Both the position numbers and the translations under genes were made by a program. Shown here piece after piece: positions 25,004 through 36,974 of a stretch of DNA of 64,000 bases. The notes beneath the pieces were generated by a model that was not told the origin of the DNA, did not search any database, and saw only the letters and a list, made by a program, of their open reading frames with translations. This DNA is from Acanthamoeba lenticulata. Its lineage: Eukaryota > Discosea > Longamoebia > Acanthamoebidae. Positions within the stretch are counted from its first letter, which is position 1. Every line of letters begins with the position of its first letter. The DNA is taken from the NCBI GenBank assembly GCA_002179805.1, contig NAVB01000113.1:62001-126000 (forward strand), in the 5' to 3' direction.

Positions 25004-28000
25004 ATGGAGGTGGACGCCGCGTCCTTGTCCCCTAAAAGAAAGCTCTCCAAGAAAGGCATGGAAGATGATAGCGACAGCCCCTCTCCAAGGGAACAGCGAG
25101 ATTCGCTTCAACAGCTGGGGAATGGCGGTGCATCGCCCACGAGGGCGAAAAGAAGCGCTAGCCAAAACGCGGCAGATGACCCCTTCGTACGGCGGCTCTC
25201 CTCGAGCCAACATCCCTCGATTTGTTTCGCTCACTCATCGTATGTTTCTTCCCCTTAAGGATGGAGACGACTTCGAGTCGCGAAGGAAGCTCTCAAGCTC
25301 GCAGGTGAATAGGGATCCCGGCGAAGAAAAAGGCCTTCCAGTCGATGAGCCGACAACACTGTACGTCGCCAGCTCGGCATCTCCGCGCGGCACCGACGGC
25401 ACCGAAGGCGGGCTTCCACCACAGCCCAGCGACCTCCCTCCGGCGGACGAAGACGACCTCGAGCCACAGGAGCCGCCGCCCGCTCCGCCGCCCATGCCGG
25501 CCGGCGATACGGCCGATGAGGTCACCCCATTCGAGGCGCGCTTCCTCTCCCCGCTCAGTCTTGCGTCCGAGCACCCTGATATGGTCTCCTTCCCTTCGGA
25601 CCTCCTCGTCGTTCGCTCCACGCCCAAGACACACCGCACCCTCAACGCCACCAAGCCGGTGCGCCGCCTTCTTCTCCCTTCGTTTTCTCTCCTTTCCCTG
25701 CTTCACGCCGTTGGTGCGTGCGCTCATGGGATCTCGCTCCCGCAGGACGGGACGAGGCTGGACAAGTGCGAGCCGCATGTCCAAGAGGCCTTCCGCACGT
25801 TCGCACAGGACTGGGTGGTCGTGGTGCGTCAGAACACGGCCTACTCCAAGGCCACGCCGACGGGCTCTCCGGCCACAATTTACGACCTCCCCAAGGAGAG
25901 CTTTGAGTGCAACGCTTCGGCAACTACCGTCGCCACCGCCGCCAGCATGTCCTGCGATGCCGTGGAGCTGGAGAAGGAGGAGCTTCTGCTCGGCACCATT
26001 CCCCACCCGACCCCTCAGACGCTCACCAAGAACGCCGAGAAGAGGGTACGCCTCGTCGACCAGGTAGGGCCACTGTTCAATCCATTAACAGCTTCATGAT
26101 CATGCTTGGATTTGACAGCGCGAGAAGCAATTGCCACTCTTCCGATACTATGACGCTGACTACAAGTGGCCAAACCACGAACGCGTTTTGTGCGAGCGCG
26201 CTCCGCCGCCAGTGCCCCAGCTCGACCCCAGGCACACCCAGCCTCTCCTTTCTCTCTTTTGGCTTTCCCAAAGCCTTCAGTGGGCCTAACCCACACGCTG
26301 CCTTGGTGGTGGTGGTGGACAGGCCGACTGTGCAACTGCTGGTCGAGTGTGTGAGCCTCGCGTTCCAACTGGGCTACATCGAGCCTTTCTTCTGCTCGAT
26401 GTGTCTCTACGACTTTGGCAGGCGCACCAAGATCTCTGAGAACTTCTACTTTGATAAAAACACACAAGCGATGCTCAGCAAGCTCGGCCGACACCTTGTA
26501 CGGTTCCTCTTTCTAGGGCGTGGTGGTGGATCAGGCTCCTGACACGATCGTGGTCAACAACGACCTTGTGCAGGAGGCCATCGATCCCCGGACGCGATGT
26601 CAACAGGGCCTCTTTTCCGTATCGCAGCCCAACGATGATATTTACCTGGTCCTTCGAGTGGACAAGGTGCTGCAGGGCGACAGCACCGCGCTCGAATTGT
26701 ACACAAAAACGGATATGGCACGGGCTCCTTCTCTTCTTCTGCGTGTGTCATGAGGTCGATCGCTCACTGGCTTGACTCCTTTCACTGCAGAAAGGGAAGG
26801 AATTGGAGAAGAACAAGGCCAAGGCGCAGGACTCGGCCCTCGCGTTTTGCTCGCGGCTGGGCTGCTACCGACAGGCGTTCGCCTGGGGCGCCCTGCCACT
26901 CTTCTCCCGCTCGACGCTGGCGCTTCAGGAGGTCAGTAACTTCACCCTCTACCCGGCCAACGCCAAGGACAGCATCTACGACCAGCTCCTCGAGCTTCGG
27001 GTTCGTCTCCACCGTTCTTTCCTCAACAAAGGGACGAGCTCGCTCAAATAATGGGATCGTGCAGGACCCTAAGGCCAAGCGCAAAGCCATCCCGGCCACG
27101 TGCGACGTGCGGGTCGCTCAGCTGTTGACCGACTCGTCGATCCCGCCTTTCCGGCTCGACCCGACGCTCAACCCGGTGCGGGATCCGATCACGAACCGCA
27201 TCCCGACGGCCGACGGCGGTCAGGAGACCTGGGTGCACGAGATCCAAGAGTTTGGGGACAGCGGCACCTCGTGCTTCTGGAGCTACGTCAACAACCTCTA
27301 CATCTACCCGGAATCTGTCGTCTTCTCGGCCCACAACCGTAAAGTCAAGGTGCGCGCCGTATCGCAGCGGCCGAGCAAGAGCCTTTGCAGAGAGCTGACG
27401 AAACTTGGGTGTATCTGTAGACAATTGCGCTCAAGGTGACGCTGCGCACCGACGATGACGCGCCGGATTCGCCTGGGCTGCCGGTCATCTTCGGCCGGTC
27501 CTCGTGCGCCGCGTTTTCTCGGCAGGCCATCGCCCAAGTGGTGTACCACAACAAGGCGCCCACGTTCCAGGACGAAGTGAAGATCAAGCTGCCGACGCGC
27601 CTGACGGACAAGCTCCACTTGCTGTTCACGTTCTACAACGTGTCGGTCCAGCGGCCGAAGAAGGGCGAGGACGAGCTCGAGGCGCCCATCGGCTATGCCG
27701 TGCTGCCGCTTTACGAAAACGGCAAGCTGCCGGAGAACAACCAGCCGGGCGACCTCATCGGCCTTCCGATCGTCGTCAGCAAGCGACCGGACCATTACCT
27801 CTCTGAGGAAGCGCGCGCCCGCGCCGCCTATCTAGACAACGGCCGGCCGCTCTTCCGGCTGCGGCTGCGCCTGATATCCACAGTCTACCCCGAGGAACCG
27901 GCCCTCACTCAGTTCTACCAGCTCTTCCACACCGATGCCGAGCGCGAGCTCTCGCAGGCGCTCGATGGGTACGTAACGCAGAGACAGTTCTTGACACCAC

Positions 28001-31000
28001 GATTGCAGGGACAACTCGCTGACACAAGTTCGTCGTGTGACCAACAGGCTGGAGAGCATCCCGCAGACGGTGGCGGTGCAGAACTTCCCCCTGCTGGTGC
28101 GCATGCTGTGCCGCGTGATGTGCGCCCACTCGCGCACGCCTGGATTCAAGGCCTTCCGCGTCCTGCTCAAAATCCTCAACCTGGTTCACGCGGCCACGCG
28201 TGAGAAGGGCGCCCTCCGCTCACGCCTTCTCCAGTCCTTTGTCTATCATGCCTTCGATCCTGGCGATCTCGCCGATCAGGTTCGTTCCTTCGTTATTTAT
28301 GTTTATTGAATTTTATAACTTATATTTAATGTCATAATGCTCACCACTGATGGGGATGGTGGGAACGCAGCTGCCGCTGGCGATGTGCACACATTTCCTC
28401 ACGTTCATCGCCGGTAAGATCAACTTTGACGAAAGTTCCGACGTGACGACGGCCGACATGGCGTCATCCATGTGGTTCGTCTTCGACATGCTCATCAAGT
28501 CCATGGCCATCAAGCTCGACCAAGAGGGCCAGCTCTGTACCTCCTTCTCCCCCTCCTCCTGCCCTCTCTTTCCACAACGGAAGGCTAACGGCGGACCAAC
28601 GCAGCGAGGGCGGACCGAAGCGCGTGGTGGAGCGCCGAGTTTGGACGGCTGGTGACCAAGGTCGTGCAGAACCTGGTCAAGTACTACAAGTCGCACATTA
28701 CCACCGAGAACTACAAGCGCTCCATCGAGCTCAACAAGGTGCCCTTTCTCCCCTTTCTTCCCTCTTCTTTGTCTCCGTTCCTCATGCGCGCGTCTATGAT
28801 GTGGGGGAAATATCAGATGGTGGCTCTGTTCGTGCGTGACCTGTACCCGGTCTTCGATCGCGGTCGCATCAACACGCTGGTGCAGATCTACGCCGAGGCC
28901 ATCGCCGGTACGCCCACGCGCTGCCCCCTGGCCAGGTCGTTGCTACAATCCAGGGAAAGCTCTTGCGGCTGACAGGGGCTCAATGCTGGTGGCGGACAGT
29001 GTCGGGCTCGGCGGAGCAAGTGTGGGCGATGGAGCTGTCCCTACTCAAGTTTGACTTTTTCAAGATCCTGTCCGACCACGAGTGCTTCATCCCGATCAAT
29101 CTACCGCTGCCGTACGAACTGCAGCCGGCCGACGTAGACTTCGAGGCCATGAGCGAGCGACACCCGCAGGCGGCGAGGCTCATGCTCGAGGTGGTGCGGG
29201 GTCTGAGCGGGCCAGACACGATCAAGCTGGCGCGAGCCAGCGCCATCTGCACGCTCAGCATGCTGCTCGCCAAGCACGACTTTGACGCGCGATATCAGGA
29301 GCCAGGGCAGCGCCAGCGCGTGGCACTGGTCTACTTCCCGCTGGTGCCGCTGCTCATCAGGTCTTTCGAGGCCATGGAGGTGTGGCACCGAGAGAGCCCT
29401 GTCATCGAGAAGCGCGGCCTGTTCATATGCCTCCTGTTCGTGCTCAAGAATATCGACCGCGCGCACCTGCGGCGATGGTGGCGCCTCGGGTCGCGCGAGC
29501 AGCGACACCGATTACTCGACCTGCTGGCCGCCTGCGCGGCCACGTTCGAATTCGACAGCGCGCACAAAGGCACCATCCTGCAGGCGCCCACGTTTGCCTT
29601 TGCCATGTCGGCCGAGAAGAAGCAGCCGGAGAGCCCGCGGAAGAACTCGACTGACGGCGAGGAGCGAGCAGGGCAGGACCCGCTCGGGGGCAAGGAGGGC
29701 AAGCTCAACTGCGCCGTCATGATGCTCCTGCTCGACATCGTCGAGGACTTTGTCGAGGACTTTGCCGACGAGATGGGGGCCCCAAGTGGCGAGGGCAACG
29801 CCACACTCGAGCGCGTGCTAGGCCTGCTGGTCGACTTCCTCCAGCGGCCTCTGTCGATGCGCTTCCTGGACTCGCTGTTCTCCTCCCTACGGGCTCTGCT
29901 CTCGCGCTTCCGGTCGCGCTTGTTTGCGGCCGAGAGCGCGTCGGGCCTGTACACGCTGTGCCGGCAGGTCATCCGCTACGCCAACTGCGCGTCGCCTCAC
30001 GCGCGCAAGCTGGCCGCGTCGCTCCTGTTCCTGCTCATGCTGCGCAACTACGAGGAGGTGGGCCACTTTGGTCGCATCTACACGCAGGCCACGACCGCCC
30101 TCTCGCAGCTCATCACCGAGGGTGCCATGAGCGACGACACCAACATCCGCCAGGCCTTTGCCGCGCTGACCGAGTACGCGCTGTTTGTTTATTCGACGGC
30201 CTCCATCGCCATCGTCCCCGCGAGCCAGGCGCGCAACGAGGTCCGCCACTGCCAGCTCAAGGCCGGCTTCGCGCGGCAGGTGCAGGAACTGGCCGGCACG
30301 CTGACCAAGATCCTCCGCGACACCATCGAGGTCACCGAGCTCAAGCAGAAAGCCGACCCGGAGATGATGGCCGAGCTCTACTTCCGCATCGCCCAGGGCT
30401 ATATCCACACGCCCGACCTCCGCGTCACCTGGCTCAGCGAGCTCGCCCGCTTCCACTTTTCCGAAACCAACTTCACCGAGGCCGCCCTTTGCCACATCCA
30501 CATCTGCGCCCTTGTCCTCGAGTACCTCAAGCAGAACAACAACTACCGCCTCTCGGTCAAGTGCGTCCCTCCTCCGCTCTTGTCCTTTCGCTTGTGGCTC
30601 TGCAGGCGCGTCACTGACTCGCGCTGGCGGATGCCTGGCGGCTCAGGGCCGACGACTTGTTCCACCGGATGTGCCCGGGCCTGGCCGAGATCGCCGACCA
30701 GGAAGAGGAAGGGGCGTGCCAGTCCGAGGTGTTCTCCGAGGCCGGCCTCATCTCGGAGCTCAACCTGGCGCTAGACCACCTGGAGCGGGCTGGCGCGTTC
30801 GAGTGCGCGATTGAGCTCTACGACCTGCAGATGGCCATTTACCAGCGCAACCGACAGTACAAGGAGCTGGCTGCCTGCCACAAGCAGCTCTGCCGGCTCT
30901 ACACGCTCGTCTCCTCTGTCGATGACAGCAAGCGCCTCGAGAACGAGTTCTTCCGCGTGGGCTTCTACGGCCGGGGCTTCGGGCGCCTCGACGGCAAGCA

Positions 31001-32242
31001 ATTCATCTACAAGGAGCCCAAGTTCACCCATCTCTTTGATTTTACAGAGAAGGTTTGTCAGCAGCTCGCCCATTGCCTGAACAACATCGTTGTCTGACTC
31101 GTTGGCCTTTTTCTCACTGAAACCAAAACAGATGAAGCACAACTGTCAAAAGACCTACGGAGTGTCGGACAGGCAGATCGAAGTGATCGACGCCACGCTC
31201 GAAGGAAAAGACCTCAACGACAAGAAGCTCTACTTGCAGATCACTTACCTCAGGCCGCACCTGAGCGACGATGAGCTGCGGCGTCGTGTGACCGTGTTCG
31301 AGCGCAACACCAACCTGACGACGTTCCAGTACCAGGCGCCCTTCACCAAGGCGGCCTCGGGCAAGGCCCACGCCTCGGGCGTGGCCGACCAGTGGAAGCG
31401 CAAGACGCGCCTCACGGTCGAGACCCAGTTCCCCTACATGCTCAAGCGCCTCCTGATCAAGAGCGTCACCTCGGTACCGCCTTTCTTGGCTGTGCTTCTG
31501 GTCGCGCGTCGGGCTTACTCACACTCTCGTGATTCGCAGGAGGAGCTGAATCCGCTCGAAGTGTCGATCGAGGAGATCGACAAGCGGGTGGAGACCCTCG
31601 TGACGGAGCTGGAACTGGACCCGCCCAACGTCAAGACCTTGCAGCACGTCTTGCAAGGCAGCGCCCTGCCCCGTACGTATCTCCGTTCCTCCTGCTGAAC
31701 ATGTCCCTCTTCATCTGCCCGAAAAAAATGGGACGTACGTGTTAACTTGCATCACCGGTGAAACAGAGGTGAATCAGGGCGCGACGGAGATCTGCGACGT
31801 GTTCCTGGGCAAGGGCGAGGGCAATAAGTACCAACCGGCTTTGGTGGAGCGCCTACGCGAGAGCCTCCGTCAGTTCCTCAAGGCCTGCGAGCAGGCCATC
31901 GAACTCAACCGCAAGCTCATCAGCCCCGACCAGATCCAGTTCCAACGGTCTATCGAGGAAGGCTTCAGGTCGGGCGCCCCACGCTCCTCCCTGCGCTCCC
32001 TTGACCACCGCTACAGTCGCCTGCTCACCAGCCGCTAATGGACCGTGTGCGTGGTTGGTTGACAAAACAACAGCGATATCAAGAAGCAGATGATGCCGTA
32101 CGTGCAGGCGCGGGGCGTCAAACAGATGTTGGCGTTCGACCTCATGCAGGAGACAAGCGATGACTCGGACGACAGCGAGTCAGAGTACACCGACTCCACC
32201 AGCAATCCACCCTCAGAGAGAGGCTCTCCTCGCCCTTCATAG
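25004..32242 (+). CDS. DOCK-family Rho-GEF (DHR-1/DHR-2), DOCK6-11-like
   Basis: Nineteen exons join in perfect phase to 1948 aa: 25004-25186, 25260-25658, 25746-26063, 26119-26231, 26323-26497, 26517-26717, 26791-27000, 27065-27349, 27421-27968, 28048-28279, 28371-28536, 28605-28738, 28817-28907, 29021-30560, 30647-31052, 31132-31473, 31540-31672, 31767-31968, 32074-32242. An N-terminal disordered part precedes YIEPFFCSMCLYD...KISENFYFD, typical of DOCK-C/D. The DHR-1 (C2-like) starts at LYIYPESVVF. A long helical middle leads to the DHR-2 catalytic region (KFTHLFDFTEKMKHNC, VFERNTNLTTFQYQAPFT, KRKTRLTVETQFPYMLKRLL). DOCK proteins activate Rac/Cdc42, so roles in amoeboid motility and phagocytosis are inferred. 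Oddities are two GC-AG introns and a 19-base intron. The last exons carry an acidic Ser-rich tail. Confidence 0.93.
26232..26322 (+). other. GC-AG intron (CCAG|GCACAC ... ACAG) in DOCK gene
   Basis: Splicing CCC AG|GCACAC to AG|G CCG yields VPQLDP-RPTVQLLVE, matching DOCK orthologue spacing and keeping phase 2. Confidence 0.85.
26498..26516 (+). other. 19-base candidate ultrashort intron in DOCK gene
   Basis: The frame reads ...SKLGRHL, then GTACGGTTCCTCTTTCTAG, then GVVVDQAPD. Removing exactly these 19 bases (GT...AG with a pyrimidine tract) rejoins two segments that both align to DOCK proteins. Retention frameshifts to TGA at 26540-26542. Confidence 0.65.
26718..26790 (+). other. GC-AG intron (ATG|GCACGG ... 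GCAG) in DOCK gene
   Basis: TDM|GCACGG joins to KGKELEKNK in phase 0. No GT donor in the preceding exon gives a compatible phase. Confidence 0.8.
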
Positions 32243-32392
32243 AGAGTTGGAAAAGTTTCCCCTCTTCGTTGAACCAAATAAGCGTGCAGCTGCTTTTTCC
32301 TTGTTGTACTCTACAGCACTCCTAAAATAATTCCACTAAATAAAAATTGCACAAACAAAAAATCGGCAAAACAACAAATCATCTTGTAAGAG

Positions 32393-35300
32393 ATGAGAAG
32401 GAGCCAAGCGCCATCACAGAGGGGGAAGCGTCCCTTCGTGAGCCCCCTGGCAACGAACAGAGCATCCCAGACCACAGACCAAGAGACGAAAGACTCGCCG
32501 GCCAAACGAGTAAAAATCGAGAAGGCTGATGCGACGTCGCCAGATGCAACGCCAAGCGAGGTGGCCATGGAAATAGAAGCCGAGAGGTCTACGGTTGCCA
32601 CGCCATCGCCCACCGCTGGCCGTCGTTCCACACCGCTGGGGGTACGGCGGTCCTTCAAGAGCCCCGCGGCAACCACTCCTCCGTCATCCTCGGCCACGAA
32701 GCCGCTCCACCGCCAGGCCACACCCGCCAACAAGAAGCCCGGCCTGGCCGATGCCGGCACACCCGGCGAGGTAGCGCGCTACTACAGGGTCATGTGGTGC
32801 AAGTACAGCCGTAAGAAGCACAAGACCTACAGCGACGGTACATGCCTGGCCTGCGTCTGCTGCTCCTCCTGCTCTCCCTCTATGTGGCAACTCACACGCG
32901 CACCTATAGGCGTGCTGGTGATCAAGGACGGGAAAGTATGCATCCTCAAGGATATGCAAGCCAAGGAAATTGGCAAGACCTCGTCCTACCCGGCCAAGGT
33001 GCTCCTCGCCTGGTGCCTTGGTGAGCCACTTTCCTCACCTGGACTGACTTCCATGACACAGGAGCTCGTGGAGCTCGGCCCCGGCAACTCGCTCTGCTTC
33101 TCGGGCAAGGAGCTCGAGGTATGCGTTCCTCCTGCTTGCGTGCAAGTGACCAGGTCCGTCTCTGACTCTCTCTACGTGATCAGATTCTGGAGGAGATCAC
33201 GCCCGAGAACTACCAGTCAGGTTCCGTCTTTCTGGACGAAATTGAAGGTGCCCTTCTCTGTTCACACCTCTTGAGTGCTCGACGGAGCTGACCTCAGGAC
33301 CCGCGAACAGCCAAGAACGGCGGTGCGCCGGCGCCTGCGCTGCCCAGGTCCAAGGTGCCCACTAAGTTCAAGGCGCACACCATGGGCGGTGAAGCCAAGA
33401 CCACTCCCAAGGAGATCAAACCGCGGCATGCAATCACCGAGGACTCGGTCGTGCTGTTCAATCCCACCGCTCCCGCCGACGCCAAGTGCGTTCCTCTCGC
33501 TCCACGTCGTGCTTCTGCATCAGGCCTGCCTATTCGCCACACCTCACCTTTACACGAAATCACGCAGCGGCCCGCTCGTGGCGGTAGTTGTCGATCCCTA
33601 CGTTGCCAAGTACGTGTTGGCTTGGCGGGAGGGGATTGCGGGCCATTACGGGTCACGAGACAAGATCACCGACATTGGGGGGGGGGGTTGGTGTGGTGCA
33701 GCATCCTCCAGCCGCACCAGCGCGAGGGCGTCAAGTTCCTGTACGAGTGCACCATGGGACTACGTGGCGCCGGCCGTGGCTGCATCTTGGCCGATGAGAT
33801 GGGTCTGGGCAAGACCCTCCAGGCCATCACCCTCATCTGGACGCTCCTCAAGCAGGGGTTTGGCCTCCCCTCCCTTTCTCCTCCTTTTTTGTTTCCATTT
33901 TCTTCTCGCTCTTGGCCTGCGCTGATCTCGCCTTTGGCAGGCCCAACGGCACGCCGGCCACGAAGAAAGCCCTCGTTGTGACGCCCACGTCGTTGACCAA
34001 GGTCCACCTCTTCATTATCCATCTATTTATTTATTTTTATGTATATTTATTTATTTTCCTGCTTATTTGCTGAATAAATGGCTCACGCCCGAGCGACACC
34101 AGAACTGGTATGATGAGGTCAAGCGCTGGCTTGGGCTCGAGCGGCTCCACGCGCTGGTGGTCGGCCAGGCGGCGGCCAAGAAGGAGGACACCCTGCGTGT
34201 CCTGGACGAGTTCAAGACTTCGCCGCTCCGCCCGTTGCTCATCATCTCCTACGAGCAGTTCCGCATCCACAGCGACTTCCTTCATGGCATCGCCGGCCTC
34301 GACCTCGTCATCTGCGACGAGGTTTGCTCCATTCCCTCACACCACCCCTCGTCGTCATCGTGCTGACCATGGGACAACAGGGCCATCGCTTGAAGAATTC
34401 GGACGCGCGCATCACCAAGTGCATCAACGGGCTCGAGACGCGGCGGAGAGTGATCATCACGGGCACGCCCATCCAGGTCCGCCTCCCCCTTCCGCTGGCA
34501 GGGTCTGGTGGGCCCGCGCGCTCACGCCAGGACGACATTGAGCGCGTTATTATTTATTAATTTATTTACTTGTTTATTTTACTGCAGAATGACCTGGACG
34601 AGTTCTTCACGATGGTCAACCTGTGCAACCCGGGGTTCATGGACCTCAAGAAGTTCCGCGACGTGTTCGCCACCCCGATCGTGCTCGGCCGCGATCCCAA
34701 CGCCACGCCCCAACAAAAGCTCGAGTCCCAGTCGCGCTCCTCAGCCGTACGTCTCTCTCTCTCTCTCTCTCTCTTTCCTCCTTCCCCTTTCTCTTCGTCA
34801 TGCTCAACGTCATCAACCTTGTCCTCGCCAATGCAGTTGATGAAACGAACCGAGAATTTCATCATCCGACGAACCAAGGACCTGCTCCGCCAATACCTCC
34901 CGCCGCGAGTGGAGCAAGTCGTGTTCTGCCGGCTCTCGGAGCTCCAGGTGGACCTGTACAGGCAGTTCCTGCGTTCGGCCATGGTCTCTTCTGTCCTCTC
35001 CGGCGGGCAGCAGGCTGCCGCGCTGTCGTGCATCATCTCGCTGCGCAAGCTGTGCAACCACCCCTGCGCCATCTACCCCAAGTCCGACGTACGCGTCCCC
35101 CCCCGGTCGCTTTCGTTCTTCTTCTTCTTCTTCTTGTTTTGTGCTGACGTGTCTGTCGGCCGAGTGCAGAGCGAAACGGTCGATCCAGAGATGAAGAAGG
35201 TGCTGGCTCTGCTGCCGGAGGGCTTCGGTGCGACAACGCACGACGTGGAGCTGTCGGGCAAGATGGAGGCGCTGGACAAGCTGCTGGTCGCCATTCGGAG

Positions 35301-36887
35301 CGGCACGCGCGACCGCGTGGTGGTGGTCTCCAACTTCAAGCAGTCGCTCGATGTCGTGCAGACCCTGTGCCGCGCGCGTGGCTACCGCTTCGTGCGGCTC
35401 GACGGCTCGACGCCCTCCGGCCAGCGCCAGACCATCGTCGACCACTTCAACGACCAGACCAACGACTACTGTACGATGGCTTAGGGCCCTCTTCAGTCCT
35501 CCTCGGCCTCTGCTAACGACGGGTCGGGTCCTGGTGGCACAGTCGTGTTCTTGCTGTCGAGCAAGGCCGGCAACGTCGGGTTCAACCTGGTGGGCTCCAA
35601 TCGCATCGTCCTCTTTGATCCCGACTGGTGCGAAGAATGGCCCCCGTTTGAGTCTCTGGACATACACGAGTGTGTTGATGTGGTTTGGGCATGTGCTTTA
35701 TGTGTGTGTATGTATGAGCACAGGAATCCGGCCAATGACGCGCAGGCCATGGGCCGGGTCTGGCGATATGGCCAAAAGAAGAAGTGCTGGATCTACCGCT
35801 TCGTCTCGTATGTTGGTCTCCTCTCTTGCCCTAAAGGGTAAAGTCTGCTCATCTTATGTGTTCGTGTTTGTTGTGATTCATGACAGGACGGGTACCATTG
35901 AAGGTAAACGCGCTCTTCATTTCTGCCGTGTTTGCGTTGCTCGCGTATGCGGCCTGACGCGTCTGTGTGGGGGGGGGGATGCTGGCTACGTCACGCAGAG
36001 AAAATATTCCAGAGGCAGGTGGCGAAGGAGGGCCTCTCCAACGCCATCGTCGACGCCAATCGCATGGCCGGCGATGCCCTCAAGGTTCTTCCCCTCCCCC
36101 TGCCCGAGGTCGTGGCTACGTCCCTCCTCTGAGGGAACCTCTCACGCAGTAGTTTTTGTTCCCCAGGCACGCTTCACAAAGGAGGAGCTGCGGGACATCT
36201 TCTCCCTCAACGAGTTCACCTTATGCGACACCCACGAGCTCTTTGGCTGCGAATGTGTCGTACGGCTCGTGACTCTGTCCCCCCCCCCTTGGTGGACACT
36301 ATCGCTCATCATACTCACGGCATCACAGGATGACACGGTGGAAGGACGACGGGCGCCTGCCAAGGCCAAGCGGAAAGGTCAGCAGGATGACGAATCCAAG
36401 TCGAAGGTGGCCCTGTGGGAGCACCGACGAGACCCCGCCACCTTCACGGTTCGGATCTGTCCTGCTCTTCCGTCCACCTTCGTAACTCACCAACCCCCAA
36501 TTTTATCTTGCAGGATCCCATATTGCAGCGCGTGGGCGAGGAGACCGACATCATCACCTTCGTCTTTCAGAAGCAGACAGAAAAGGTCGGTTGTCCTGCT
36601 CCCGTCTTTGTGAAAGGAGCTCACAAGGGATGGTTCTCCTGCAGGATCTCGAGTTTGTGCCCGCAGAACCAACAGACGCAACCAAGAACCCAACAGAAGA
36701 AGAAGGCGCAGAGGAGGGAGCGGAGGAGGCTGACAACGAGAATGATGAACCCGACGAAGCAGCCGATGATGCACCTGACGGCAGCCCATCAGGCGACGAG
36801 GACGAGGCCGACGATGCTGCGTACGAGGAGGACGACAACGGCGACGCGGCTGGCGACCTGGAGGACCAGTTGCTCGCCGAGCTGTAG
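32393..36887 (+). CDS. RAD54B: RAD54B-type Swi2/Snf2 recombination ATPase
   Basis: A multi-exon gene running from ATG 32393 to TAG 36885-36887. The N-terminal domain ([20 protein letters not shown] ... [16 protein letters not shown]) matches the RAD54B/DUF2439 module, distinguishing it from RAD54. Helicase motifs follow: [15 protein letters not shown] ([12 protein letters not shown]), II (DEGHRLKNS), III (ITGTPIQND), [15 protein letters not shown] ([17 protein letters not shown]), V ([15 protein letters not shown]; the usual form has GGVGLNL) and VI ([12 protein letters not shown]). The family C-terminus [18 protein letters not shown] is present, then an extra acidic tail of about 150 residues. 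It remodels Rad51-DNA filaments in homologous recombination. Exon boundaries in the 33200-33300 region are uncertain. The gene ends 87 bases from the convergent SMC2 stop. Confidence 0.9.
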
Positions 36888-36974
36888 TCTGTAGTTGAGG
36901 CAGCAACACTTCTTACAATATTGCTTCTGTACATGAATCGCGGAAGGAGAAGGGTGTCCACTGGCATCACCAGG

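Noticed and set aside
24921..25258. Alternative N-terminal frame for the DOCK gene running through without an intron
   Set aside because: The frame from ATG 25004 plus the intron 25187-25259 (GTACGG...AAG) keeps phase and gives a sensible disordered N-terminus. The alternative lacks a suitable start.
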